A stretch of 64,000 nt of DNA from the NCBI GenBank assembly GCA_028564675.1, contig JAOVVO010000122.1, positions 62,001 to 126,000 of the forward strand. Direction: 5' to 3'. Position 1 is the first letter of the stretch. The number at the start of each line of letters is the position of its first letter. The DNA comes from Onchocerca lupi (lineage: Eukaryota; Nematoda; Chromadorea; Rhabditida; Onchocercidae). The translations under genes and the position numbers were made by a program. The notes beneath the pieces were generated by a model, which saw only the letters and a program-made list of their open reading frames with translations, had not been told where the DNA came from and ran no database searches. Positions 50,937 through 63,888 of this stretch are shown here, piece by piece.

Positions 50937-52679
50937 AGTTATAAAATGAAAAAAATCATTTTTGTTGCATTCTGTTGTGTTATACGCCTTTCATTTTTGC
51001 TAATTCAGATTTCAGGATTATTGCAAACATTTTTTGGAAGTAATTCAGGAATACGTTAATATAATATATTTTACCTGTATTTAAAGAAGAAAAACTTATT
51101 CTGTTTTGGTTAAATATTTAAATTGGATGAGAAGAGAAATAAATTTTTGATTTTTTGCTTATCTCGTTGTTAAAATTTATAAGTATTAATTTATTGATTA
51201 TTAAATGATGCAATAGCGATCGAATATTTAACCATTTAATGAAACATATTAACTTCTTTTTTATTTACTATGATGATAATTTGGTATCTAAAATGATAAT
51301 TTAGCTTGGTTAAAGTATGAATTATCTTTTCTAAGATATATCCAATTTTGAAACTTTTTAAACACTTATCTTCAATAATCAAAAAAAAGTATATTATGAA
51401 CTGGCAAATTTTTATTTCGAAATAATTGATCTTATTTTTTGCATCTTTTTAGAATAAAATTAATGAAAATCAAAACTAGCAAAGCTGTTCTGTTTCAGGA
51501 AGATATTGAATAAATGATTTGCAGAAAAGAAAGGTAAAATAATAGCAAATCATTAATTGTAAATAATAACCATTATAACTGTCACTTAAGAATTGGCGTA
51601 AGGATGTAGTGATAATACTATAATTCTATTGATAATAATGGCGATAATGAAGTACGCAGAAAACAGGAAAAAGAGGAAAAAACTGCAAATAATCATAATT
51701 AATTGTCATAAATGATTTCTTTAATATCGTCGAAATTTTCGATTTCTGAGTGAAAAATTTCAGAAATTATAAAATGAAACAAAGTTCTTTTCCTTCAAAA
51801 AGAAAAAAAAGAAAGAAAAACATACGAAAATCAGAGCATTTATATGCATATTTATTACCTTGATTCGAATTAGCAGCTAAATATTTATAATTTTATAATT
51901 TGTAATCACGATTCATGATTTGCTTGATTTGCTAACTATCTTGACATGCTACCACTCTATAAATTTATCAACAATCATAATTATATATTTATCTGCAATT
52001 TGAAATTAATATTTATAGTTATGATTAATGGTAATAGTATACTGCTGATATCGTATTCACTATTAACCTTAGCAAAATAATGTTTCTAAAATCCTAATAA
52101 TTATTTGCTAACAAACACAATTATAATTATGATTTGCTAAAAGCTATAATATCATCTATCAGTGCAACCATGATTCAGTATAAATTGTAATTCTGCTCAA
52201 GCTTATTAATCACAACTCAGCAGCAGTTAAAGTTCGATCTCTAATTTAAATATTAACAAAACATATTTTCGAAAGAACAAAATCGCCATATAGAGTAAAA
52301 AAAATATTTCGTTTAGTATATAAAAAATATATCAAATTCAAATACCGAGAAATTCTGAAACATCATTTTAAATTTTTCAATCCTGAATTTGTCGAGATCA
52401 ATAACGTGATTAGTGACTCAAGACTCTGATAATATGTTTAATCTTCAACCTACAATTTTTTTTTCAAGGAAAAAGAGAAAAAGAAAAGAATTCCTGATAA
52501 TTTTTTGAAATTCTGTTTTCGGAAACATGTGGAACACTTCGGGAAGTTTAACAAACAAAAATATTTTGTCATTTTTAATCAATTTTCTTCATTACAGATA
52601 TATTTCTATTCTAAATTATAATGGATGAATAAAGAAAGAGGCGCAATTTGAAATTTGCTGAGTAAATAACAATTACAAT
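50937..52679. other. convergent intergenic region
   Basis: The 3' ends of the DUF4773-like gene (plus) and aspartylglucosaminidase (minus) face each other across this AT-rich stretch. No exon is visible. Confidence 0.6.
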
Positions 52680-52685
52680 TTTATT
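52680..52685 (-). terminator. polyadenylation signal candidate for AGA
   Basis: The minus strand reads AATAAA about 120 bases downstream of the AGA stop codon. Such hexamers are common in AT-rich DNA, so this is only a plausible choice. Confidence 0.35.
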
Positions 52686-52802
52686 AGCACTAATGATAGA
52701 ACGGTTAATTAGAGATTTAAAAAATCTGAATAAAAAAATATGTTTAAATGCTATATGTTTAAGTATTTTACAAGGAATATGAATCAAAAATTCAATCAAC
52801 AC

Positions 52803-55800
52803 TTAAATGCATGTTACAGACATAACTTTAACTTTCTTAAAATTTTGATTTTGCATACAAAATTTGAAGGAATCCATGCCATGACATGCAGCTCCAAAGT
52901 GACCCTTTTTGTTGACTGCCACAATTGCGCCAAAAAAATTTGGATATTTGCGCGAGATGGCACGAACTGTTATTTCAGCAGCTGCTGTCGGTGTTTTACC
53001 TTCGCGCATATAATGTACTGTTTGATAGCTATTTTTAAAATAAATTAAATATAGCATTAAGTAAGTCATTAGATATGAAATACTTCAGTTAACTATATTT
53101 AATCAAAGTAGTAACTAATTTTGCGATTTACTGAGCCAGTAAGTAAAGTGATGAAGTAGAAATTATCCAAAAAATACCTGGAAACAAATCTCATCATAAT
53201 ATCACCATCGCCGGTACTTACCGCACCACCGATATCATTATCGGCATATGCACCAGCACCTGGTAACGGTGAATCACCTATCCGTCTGAAATTAAAACTT
53301 TAAAAAAGAATTAAAATGAATTTCCGAACTTTACTTTAATTGTTCATTTATAAATGCAACAAATTTCTCGATTATAAAGACGTTCGGCAAAGTTACACTT
53401 GGCTCTGCAAAAAAAGTTCATGATTTAAGCCATTGAATCAATCTGATCAATCATTCGCTGATTTGAAATTGATAGTATTTTGGACTATCTGATCAATATC
53501 TAATATCTGTTAGGCTTGTTTGAAATTCCATGAATTGAGGTCAAAAAATTTCAACTACATATAAATATTTTTTAAGAAGTATTTTAAATCTATTTTTCTT
53601 TTTAATAACTATCAAATCAGCAATCCTTTTTAGAAGAAAATACCCGGGAACTTTATGATTAGCACCATTGGTTGATGTACCAGCAGCAATATTATTTTCG
53701 AAATCAATAATGATCATTCCAATAGTATCGTGATTGCCACGATTAACCTAAAAATAGATTTATATTTTTGAAATTCTTTTCCAATTACTTTAAGTAAATC
53801 CTGAAATTTAATTTTACAGATCTAAATTTATGAATCATTTTTTTATATGAAATTCAATCCGGAACCTTATCAAAAATTAAAAGTTGTGATAAATAACATA
53901 ATAAAAACACATGGCAAATATAAATTCCACAATTCCAAGTAGACCAAGAGGCATTGCAACTTTTTAATTGGAAAAATCAAATGGCTCAAACAATCAAAAG
54001 ACAAATCAGCACAGCAAAGAAATGTTTTTTTCAAGAGGTCAGTGATGACCGTGCAGGCTAGTATATATTTGATATATGTAAATTAGATTATAAATATATT
54101 AAATAATTAGCTAAAAAACAGATATTCGGATGATGCGATTTCAGAAAGATAAAATACTCGGAAAAAAGTTTCACCTGCGATTGGCTATATATGAATTTGT
54201 TTTTGCTAATCGCAGGTTTGTACGGGCCACAAAACTTGTTCGGATTTGGTATTACATTCTAAAATTAGCAAAATGACAAATTTATTTTGAGCTACAAACT
54301 TCCAATTTCTGCAAAATTAACAAATTTATTTGAGCAGAAAAAATGGAAAAAATCAAACAAAAATTAGAATCAGAATTGAATTCTATGTCACAATAAAAAT
54401 AAAATTTAATTATCTAAAAATTGGTAACAAAATGAACTTTTCTGTAATTCGGCTGACAATTTTCTTTGATCCATTTTTGATGAGCAACATATGAACTATT
54501 AGTGTACAATGATTCTCGTCTAAACCCCATGTCAGCAGCAAAATCGGCTGCTAAATTAAAGAATAAATTCATCATTTCTTTAAATTTAAATTTAAATAAT
54601 TTGAGCTTCGAAATAATTAATGGTAATAATATTTACAAATAGCAATAACAAACAAATTATAAAACAGATGGACTACGTGAGAGATAGCGTAACACAATAC
54701 GCTATATACTTTGTATCATGAATTATGTGATTTGATAATTCATACAATGATGATTTAAGGATATTTCTTACAAAAATTATCAATGTCTTACTGATGATTA
54801 TAATGTTTATTAATCATTAGTTCGAAAATTCAATTTATTAATTAGAATTAATTTGCTTATTTCACCGAAAAAACTTTTTTACAGGCTCACGTTTTCAGCT
54901 CACGTCATTTACTTTTTATTAATATCGTAAATTACAACAATGCAACTATGGCATTAATAAAAAGTAAATGAACAGTAAAGTTTCCCATCGAAATTAACAA
55001 ACCAAATTTTGATGAATAAACTGAGCTTAGAAATTAACGATTAATAAAACTACAATCATCAATAAACATTCCGATCACCAATTGATGGTTTTTTGTAGGA
55101 ATATCCTCGTACTATCATTATTCTAAAAGATGATCATTTAAAATCAGCAAATAGAACTAGAATTTTTAATCTGTCTTTTTACTGTAGTCTATTGATTAAG
55201 TTAGATATTTGATGATGCATATTAAAGCTAGAAAAAATCTTACAGTTTCATTTAACTTTTTTTTTTTAAAAAAAAAAAATAATGGTTGAAAATTTTTATT
55301 AGAACAGGAATTTTTTCGAAAAAGAATTTTTACATAAAGTATGCAAAAATTCTAGTCTGTGATATACTGATTATTCTACTTTATCAACTTAATCAGTTAA
55401 AAGAAGAAAAGAAAGTAAATATACCGTGATCACCGACTAATATTGAATGCTTCGTATATTTCATTACTGCATAAGCTACACGTGCCGCATTCTTGACATT
55501 TGGTAATGAACCAACAGCACCCATTTTATGACTCAAACTAAAAATTCTCTTTATTTTGTGGTTTTCTTTCTTTTTTTTCCTTTATAAAATAAAAAAATAC
55601 AATTAATACTTATAGCAAATCAATTAAATGTTAGGTTTTAGCAAAGAACTAATTTCAAACTACTCAAAATCTGATGTGTTTCTATTTAATCATAAAATGA
55701 ATTTAAACAATCTAATTATTTAATGTAATAAATGAATAATCACAGAATAATTACTTTAATGAAAAACTACTAATCAATCTTTCGAAAGTGAATGTAGCTA

Positions 55801-56483
55801 TCATAGAGTTTGTCAAAATGAGAAAAAATATATTTGCTAATGTCTTAAATATACTGCGAAAATATTAAAAATTAAAAAATTACGAGATTCAAATTATTGA
55901 TCGAATTAAATGATTTAATTCAACTATAATTCATGAGACGAGAACTCGTTTAAAAAATTGCACAAATTCGAAACAAATTAGAATTTTTACGGGAGAAGAA
56001 TGAGAAATACCCATCAAAAACGAGTGCATCAAGTCGAGTTTCTCCTGTTTCATCCGGTGAACCACCGAAACCAACAGTTCCATCACATTGTAACCTTTCA
56101 CACTCCGTTAAACCTTCCACTAATGATTCCATCCTGTCACGTGTCTTTGTTAGTGTCAAGAATGCTGCAAATGATTAATTGCTTCGGTGATGAGCAAATC
56201 GAGACATATGCATTTCCATCACATCACACTGAATTCTCTCACAACTATCCGGTTGCTAATTGCCATAATGGAAAGGTATATGTGCCTAGTGGCCAACCAC
56301 TAGGATGACAATTGTGAATACGCATGTAAATATCATTTGTAAATATGAAATTTGGTTCATCGAACCTTTTGTGGTAGCAGCTTGAAAATCATCGCTTCCC
56401 CAGGTAGTTATCACCAATGGTACTTCTGATTGGCAATTCCGTATTAGGATGTAGAAATACATTAATGCATTCGACCATGCCAT
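52803..56483 (-). CDS. AGA: N(4)-(beta-N-acetylglucosaminyl)-L-asparaginase (aspartylglucosaminidase)
   Basis: Eight minus-strand exons (56366-56483, 56011-56164, 55425-55537, 54438-54550, 54175-54258, 53644-53747, 53178-53285, 52803-53028) give a complete 339-residue protein, close to the 346 of human AGA. The enzyme is an N-terminal nucleophile hydrolase of the lysosome that cuts the GlcNAc-Asn bond as N-glycoproteins are degraded. The first 20 residues (MAWSNALMYFYILIRNCQS) look like a signal peptide. TTWGSDD, CDGTVGFGGSPDETGETRLDA, GAVGSLPNVKNAARVA, NVIPNPNKFCGPYKP and GNHDTIGM follow. Thr202 in HDTIGM is the autocatalytic nucleophile. Arg230 and Asp233 (GRIGDSPLPGAG) and Thr253-Gly254 (STGDGD) sit at the same spacing as in the human enzyme. 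It should therefore be active after self-cleavage before Thr202. The usual GGSALDAV segment before the first conserved Cys is not recognisable (RDRMESLVEGLTEC). The start is the Met just before the hydrophobic leader; an upstream in-frame Met at 56522 is less likely. Confidence 0.95.
54173..54217. repeat. inverted repeat spanning an AGA exon and its donor site
   Basis: ACCTGCGATT (54173-54182) and AATCGCAGGT (54208-54217) are perfect complements. Three further pairs (one G-T) extend the stem to 13 bp around a 19-base loop. One arm contains the exon-intron junction (CAG then GTGA on the minus strand) of AGA exon 5, so the pre-mRNA could fold the donor into a stem. Confidence 0.7.
54905..54971. 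repeat. 19-bp perfect inverted repeat in AGA intron 3
   Basis: TCATTTACTTTTTATTAAT (54905-54923) is the exact reverse complement of 54953-54971, separated by 29 bases. It lies between AGA exons 3 and 4. AT-only palindromes are frequent in such DNA, but 19 matches including G and C is long. Confidence 0.8.
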
Positions 56484-59048
56484 TATACTTGTAAAATTTA
56501 AACCAGAAATTAAACTATACAATAATTGTTTGCGTATTTTTAATACAGATTTACGTATTTTCCCATTTATTTTAAAATTGGAAGTTTAAATAGTGCAGTA
56601 AACAAAGTCCGGAATGCCTTTGTCATTATGATAATGATTCGCTTCCGGAAAACTTCACAAATTAAAGTCAGTGAAATACCACTTTTTGAAATATGTTAAA
56701 TTTCAAAAGTTGTCAAAAACCGGAAATTCATTTATGACTAACAACTTACTATTGCTAATGGCAAACAGAATTTGATCCCGCAAAGACGAAATCCTGCAAA
56801 TTGATCTTGAATTCATTTGTGAAGATTTTTAAAAATTGTCCGATTTCGAAGAATTCTCGGATTTGTATAACCCAATAGAACTCAACATTTTTCCGGTGCA
56901 GCCTATCGATGAAACAACCAATATTTGGATTTTATAAGTTATATCAAATTTCTAAAACCATTATAGAAAATCGGCATAAAATTTACACTACCATAGAGAA
57001 GAGAAAAAAACAAAAAAAAAAAAAAAAAACGTAACATTTTAACAAATAATTAATTAAAAAGTTTTCAAAGTAACCTAAATGGTTCTGATTTGATGAAAAC
57101 AATCAAAATAACTAGAAAAAAGATACTATCTGCAAAATTTGGTGCAAATGTCAATTTCATTTATTTTTTAAAATTTGAAACTTCGAACAAAAAAATTAAG
57201 GAGTGTATCAAACATAAATTTATCATTATTTTATAAACAAAAAAAAAAAAAAAATTAAAGCTATTAATTGCAAAGCAACACATAGCTTATTCTCAAAGAA
57301 TTAATTTCAATTTCTTCGAGAAACTAAATTTCTTTTGTTTTGTAAATTGAGTTTCGAAAAAACCTTAGGGTTAGAAAGTCTTGAGAAGTTGTCTTAAATT
57401 ATGAAATTTTATCAAATATTAAATTAATGATGGGAAGTTAGGAAGATTTTTAACATAAAAAATTGCACCATTCTAACTGATATTAATATGCAATTTAGTG
57501 AATGCCACTTTAAATAGCACCGCTTGTTTTGTAAATCGCACAAAAATTGAATTGCCCTCCAGTGGTGATGCTTTCATACAATGGAAACAATTTCAATCTT
57601 TCAATTTTCATTTGTAGAAATTATCGATCTGTTATTTTCAATCTACATTTGTAAAAGTTATATAACTTGAAGAGTTAGTAAATGATCAAACAGATGAATT
57701 AAAATAGGAAAATTTTCAAATAATTAACAAGATTAAGCTATGTCTAAAACGATTCATCATGGGAACTGTTAGTAACCGGCTTATTAATTCCAGTTCAGAA
57801 ATGAATTTGTTAATAATAATTAATTAAATATTATCTAATTAATTATAAATTATTTGTCAAAAAAATTAATTGCCAATTATGCTTCTATAACCTTACTGCT
57901 GAATTAATGATTAATAAAATTAATTTATTATGTATTATTCCACATAACGTATCAAATTGATTTAAGCAGTAAATTAATAATTGCTTTTATAATAGGAAAC
58001 AAATTTTAACTATAAAAAGCGAATGATTTCATTCCTTCAATAACATCTGCGTGGATCGCATATTGCTTGTTATGCTGGAAGATTATTTTTCGACAATATA
58101 ATATCATTAATTTATACCAGGAAAAAAACTTTAAATCGAAATCAAAATTCAGTCGGAAAAATAAGTTAAATATATCTCTACGCAGATATAAGTAAATATG
58201 TATATGGCTTAATACACAGAGATTTGCTTCCTCTTTCTTGCATATAATGAAACGATGACAGATAAGCCCAGAATTTTAAAACAATTAAAAAAAGAAAAAG
58301 AACGCCATCAATTAATATAAAGCTACTTATTTCGACAGGTGAGACATTTTAAAAAAAAAAGAATGCAGGACTATATAAATGTACTTTACTATAGACTAAA
58401 AAATAGTAAATTTAATAAATTTCAAAATCAAAATTTCGCTATCTTTCCAAGGTTCCAAGTGGAATGATACACGTATATATAATATAGGAAAGAATGGAAA
58501 TTTCAAAAGTACGATCAGTTTTAAGTCTTACGAAAATCGACTTTTCTTTTATACCAATAATCAATAAATATATATGTAAAAGGCTAGTTCGTAAAAATTT
58601 TTAAAGCTTTTTTAAGAACTTATTTGAAAATATCTATGAAATCTGAGATCAACGCTTGCGAAAAATTCTAACGCGATTAGACGAAAAAACTTATTTGGAT
58701 ATAAGCAAACAGCAATATCATATTCTTTTTTTTCTTTTTTCTTTTTTTTGATATCATGACAAACACATAACACAAAAAAGGGATGGGATATAGTAATGCA
58801 AACCATTTAGCTAATTTTCAAGGAAACGTTATTAAAGATCAACGATTGAAGGAAAACACTGAGAAAATTAAAGGTTAGAAACTAATCAATAGTTCTTCAC
58901 TGAATTAAATGTTCATGCAATCCGAAATAATTTGATTAATAGCAGGGAATTCCTTCAAGATCCTCCAAAACATATATTTCTTGTTCATGTTGAACAAAAC
59001 AAAAACAAAAAAAGAACTTGAAATTGTCCTAGTGAAATACTACACAAT
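56484..59048. other. intergenic region between AGA and unc-11
   Basis: Both neighbours are on the minus strand, so this contains the AGA promoter and the unc-11 3' flank. At 2.5 kb it is too long for a typical nematode operon spacing. Poly(A) tracts occur near 57014 and 57240. No exon is supported. Confidence 0.6.
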
Positions 59049-62000
59049 TCACATGAATGGGCGATGGGGTAGTGATGGTGCCGATTGTTGCGCTTGTCCA
59101 GTTTGAGATGGCGTTTGTCCTGGTGTTATACCATATACCGGTGCAGCCGCTTGCTGCATTTGTGGATTATATCCTGGCTGTGCATACATACCGATCATCG
59201 GTTGTTGAGCATATATGCCTATAAAATTAGATGAAGCAGCATTTCCTAATATTTGAATTGAAATTAATTAAAAAAAAATTGAAAATGGAGATGAGACAAT
59301 TTGCAAATCAAAATAAATGCACATAATAACATATGCTCCAGATGTACTTTTTATCTAGCTATTCAGCGTGAGGTTATTTAGTTGTAGGTCCTAGAAAATT
59401 TCCATCCTGACTTATTTTGTCAAAAGGAAAAACATCAGTTGAAATACCTGGTTGTGGAGCATAAACACCCATTGGTGGCCACTGCTGTGGTGGAATTGTA
59501 GCATATTGAGGCTGCGCTATCCCATGTGCCCCAGTTGCCGGTCTTATACTTTGATTATTCCATTGAACTGGTTTCCTGAATTACAATACCTGTTGTAGCT
59601 TCATTCTAACAAATCATAAAATAATTAGATATAATCTTATTTTGGCGTTTGCATGTCACAAATAACAAATACAATTTGAGTATTTAATGAAGATATGCTA
59701 ATTATACAAGGCAAATTATTCGAAAAGAAGCTTAAAGAGTTGTTAAAAAAAAGAAAAAAAAGGTACTAATTAATGCGAAAATCCTCACCCATGATTAGTC
59801 GTTCCTTTACCGCTTACCGAGAGATTGTCAGCTAACGATGATAATGCACTATCTAAATCACCGCTAGTGAATTTACCAGCTTGTGTAGTGGCAGCATACG
59901 CTACTGATGGCAGCTGTTGTGCTCCATACGCGTTTAAATTTGCTGTACCTGGAATAAAAATATTCACGAAGAGATTAGGAAATTCAACATTTTCGGTTTC
60001 GGAAAAAGAAATATATTGGAAAATCTTCAAAAATATAGAATTAAGAATATGAAAACCTTAAAACAAAAAGGAATCCCTCATAAAACCCATGCATTTTAAA
60101 AGTTCAAAAGTTATGACCAACTAAAAAAACTTTTGCACCAAATAAAACGTCTTTAATATTCATACTAAAAAAAACAAAAAATTTTAATGCAACACGCCTA
60201 ACGTAGATAAAATAATCACTCTTCATCCCTCATTTATCAAAAAGTCCCATAATATTTTTGTATGATAAAAATCTATAATTCACGACCCCTACCATTATTA
60301 TTACCAAATTTTTAGTGATAGTAATAATAGGAATCATGAGCTCATCATCAGATCAATAACATTTCTATTTATGATGTCAAATTAAAATGTAAGTATTTGG
60401 TGCAAAAGCATTTTAAGGTTTATAAAACAATAATGACAACAACAACTGTTGCAATAACCACAACAACAATAACAAAAATTTCAAAATTAGGACAACAGCA
60501 ACAGAAATAACAATCACAACAACTATGAACATCATTGTTCTAATTATTGTAACTTAACATCAAAAATATTAGATTAAAAAAAAGATGGATAAAAGACACT
60601 GTCATTAACCCGGGAACCTAAGCTTCCAATTTCACATCTACGACTCCAAAAGTGAGAATCGAAAGTTTAAATCTCCCAATGGATTGCAACATTGCAGCTA
60701 ATCTTCATAAATACTTTTTCTCTTCATTTTTTTCCTTCCTCACTATTTCTTTCTATTAAAAACTAGCCGAAGTCATCACGCTTCGCTTGACAACTCCAGA
60801 TAATCTATGTAAATAAAAATGAAATGTTCGTTTATTCAAAATCTTAAATCTCTGAATTTTTTGTAATTACGCGCCTTATCTATATACAAAAAAGCGCTTC
60901 TTCGAATGAAAGGTTGCATCAAAATTTTAAATCAATTGAGAAGAATCTGAAACGTCTTGTAAAAACGAATACAGAAAGAGGGGTGGTCAATAGATTTAGT
61001 CCGTTCACTTACTTTTAACTATCACAGGTGTGATAAGCAAAAAAAAAAAAAAAAAAGGATATCTATACAGAAACACGCGTCTATTCGAATACTACATTGT
61101 ATCAAAATTTTAAATCAATCAATGAAGATTTTGAAACTTTGAGTGAAAATGAACAACGAACATTTACATTTTTATTTATACAGATTTCTTCTTGACTCTT
61201 AGTCCACTTCAGGAATTTTCTAAATAATCGTCCAAAAATATCACTTTAGTTGTCAGATAACATGCATAACTGTAACAATAAGCAAATAACATGGTTACCT
61301 TCAGATACATTTTGCATCCCTAAAAAAGAGTCATATAAATTAGAATGTAAACAAAATTGAATTAATAAAGAAATATATGTAAATTGTATCTCGAGAAATT
61401 ATTTCTTTTCTAATGGATAAGATGAATAACAGACTATAAAAAGTAGCAGATTATATGGGAAAAACAAAATGAAACGAATGAATAGAAGGTAAACCAGCAT
61501 GAGGTTCTGTTGCCTGCTGATGCAGAAGGCGTGGAATAACCGGTGATGAAGTATAACTACCGTCCATACGGGCTAAAAACAAAATTCTATTATGTCTCAA
61601 AAGAACTTCAATGAAATATGCAAAATATTCGAATATTTTCGCTACAATCGTCCCTTGTTCTACAAATCCAAATATAGAAAAATAATTCGTGTTATTTACA
61701 GAAAAAAAATTCATGACACCAATAGGTTTAGTTTCTAGTCACTCCTTAGTTGTTTACTTAGCAGTTATTTGAATTGCAGAGACATTAAAGTTTTTAACAA
61801 ATAATAATTGCACAAGTCGATTAAATATTATCAATGAGTGTTACTAAGTCAATAAATGTAAGAAGTTGCTAAAAACATCATATGTTAACTATAACTATAT
61901 TTCTTTTTCTACTTTCCAAAAATTCAGAAAATGACTATAAGATTGCAACCTAATAAAATACATAAAAATTTTATAATTGGTTGGAAATGAAGCACTGCTC

Positions 62001-63888
62001 GATGTCATAGCACCGTCAACTCTTTTTAAATGAAGCTTGTTATGATCAGTCGTGAGAAGTTATAAAGCATAAATAGTAACTGATATTTGAAACAAGACAC
62101 AAAAGCGCTAACAAAATGGAGTTTGTTCGTAAATTGTGAGGTTTTGACTCGGAATTACTGCTGCTGGTGGTGGTGGCGGTGGAGGTGCTTGAGTAGTCAT
62201 TCCAAAATGAATTGGTGATGCATTTGCTTAAAAAAGTTGCAAATAAAATTTCGAAATTAAATCAAACACTCTTTACACAAGTGCTTTTACAGAAAATTAG
62301 AAAACAAAATAGTGAGGATGCAAAAATCAAAAGACGAGATTATAGATAGTAAACGAACCGGACGATGCACCAGACAGTGGTGCTTCAAATGTTGGCATTT
62401 CCGGTTGTTGCGGTGTTATAACAATAGCGCTAACACCAGCTGTATGCAATGCTAAAAGAAAATAAAATACTGTACTAAAAGATATCATGAACACATCCAG
62501 ATATTCCTTCATTATTTGGGAATAAAATAAGAAAACTTGCGGAAAAGCCATAAAATAAGCAAAAAAAGGAGTCATAGCTATAGAATTCCTGAGATTCAGA
62601 AAAACGTAATGTAAATACAATAGGAATATATACACCTGCATTCTGTTATAACTTTCAACTGTGTTGGGCTGTATAAACTTTTAAATAAAATCGTTTAAAT
62701 CAATACTGAATTCCGGACAAATTCTACCTTGAGCATTTTGTTGCATAGCACCGAATGGATTTCGAAGAGCCGAACTGACCATTTCGCTTGGTTGCTGCGG
62801 TACATTACTGCTAAGATCGACATCCGTAGCTTCAGCTGCTTCATCACTTTCACTGCTTCCATCTTTTTTTTTACCCCAGGAAGCAGCAGGAACTGAATTA
62901 CGTTCCAAATCGGATCGAGAAAGTGTAGTCCATTGTTGTGGCAAAACTGCATTTTGTGAATCTTTTCCGGACCACTGCTTATCGGCTTCTTCATCCTCTA
63001 CAGGCCATTGCGGGGGTACTGAAGGTGCGGATGAATCCGCAGTATCACTAGCCAGAAATGGATTGAATCCAACTGCAGTAATTGATGGTGATTTCACAAA
63101 GAACTTAGGTAAAATTAGTATATTTAACATACAACAAGGGATAAGGAAGAAAATTTTTAAGAAGATACAAGATGATCTTAAATCATGCAAACAAGGAATA
63201 AAAATAAATAATAACAGCAGAAAAAACAACAACAACAACAATAACAACAAAAAACAAGAGAAAGCAGAAATCATGATATTTTAATACAGAAATTCTTATG
63301 CGTCCAAAAATATAACAAGTTATTGATATTATAATAGAAAAGATAGAGATAATACAATTACTACTATAACTGCCACAATATTCATGCTGACAATTCAGAA
63401 TTTAGTAACGTATCAGAAAAAATATACAACTAAACAGCTAAATGTTGTATAAAATGTTCGAAGAGTCATCCTCTAGTGTTCATCGAGTTACTACAGTATT
63501 TATTTAATAATTTGAAAAAATTTAACATTGAATTTTGAATGTTCAAAAGCTTGGCTTATGTATCGCACTGTACATACACAAACATATCAAGAAACAACAT
63601 AAATATTCATCTATATGAATATACATATGCCGCACATGCAAATATGTCTATTTATACGTCAAAGTATTGATATTTCTATCTGCAGACAACAAAAATTAAA
63701 ATATATTTCACATAACAGTAACTGTATGGTAAAATGATTACTTTCTTTTCCTTTTTTTTTTTTTTTTTTAAAAATAAACAAACCATTATTTTCAGTAGTC
63801 ACAGGAGTTACTGCACCGACATTAAAAGCGTTTGAAAAATCGGCACCAAATGCATTTGTCCTGCCTATATTTGGATATGCTGCAAAAC
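59049..63888 (-). CDS. unc-11: clathrin assembly protein AP180/PICALM homolog, C-terminal part (5' end off right edge)
   Basis: Nine minus-strand exons join in phase: 63784-63888, 62728-63072, 62359-62451, 62113-62226, 61495-61572, 61299-61319, 59789-59948, 59448-59575 and 59049-59218, ending at a TGA at 59049-59051. They encode about 404 residues of the unstructured C-terminal region. Visible features are TNAFGADFSNAFN, GFNPF and RNPFGA (NPF-type and clathrin or EH-binding motifs), a run of seven Pro, the conserved SGDLDSALSSLADNLS segment, GKPVQWNN, and a Gln and Tyr-rich tail ending HRPFM. The DLDSSLxxLxxNL block and the terminal FM are characteristic of PICALM and AP180. The family recruits clathrin and SNARE cargo in endocytosis, at synapses in worms. 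The N-terminal ANTH domain that binds PI(4,5)P2 must lie beyond 64000. The donor of exon 62113-62226 is weak; an alternative at an earlier GTCAAA keeps the frame. Confidence 0.9.
60881..61140. repeat. diverged direct duplication in unc-11 intron
   Basis: About 80 bases at 60881-60960 recur in altered form at 61061-61140 (shared core CATCAAAATTTTAAATCAAT versus TATCAAAATTTTAAATCAAT, and TCTGAAAC versus TTTGAAAC). The copies are 180 bases apart. They may be two degraded units of an interspersed element. Confidence 0.55.
63226..63250. repeat. AAC trinucleotide repeat
   Basis: An AACAACAACAACAAC run with one ATA interruption, in an unc-11 intron. A similar but looser block is at 60432-60480. Confidence 0.85.

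Noticed and set aside
62327..62641. Extended reading frames beyond unc-11 exon borders
   Set aside because: The frames run into introns; the exon borders with consistent phases explain the coding part, and the remainder is AT-rich intron.
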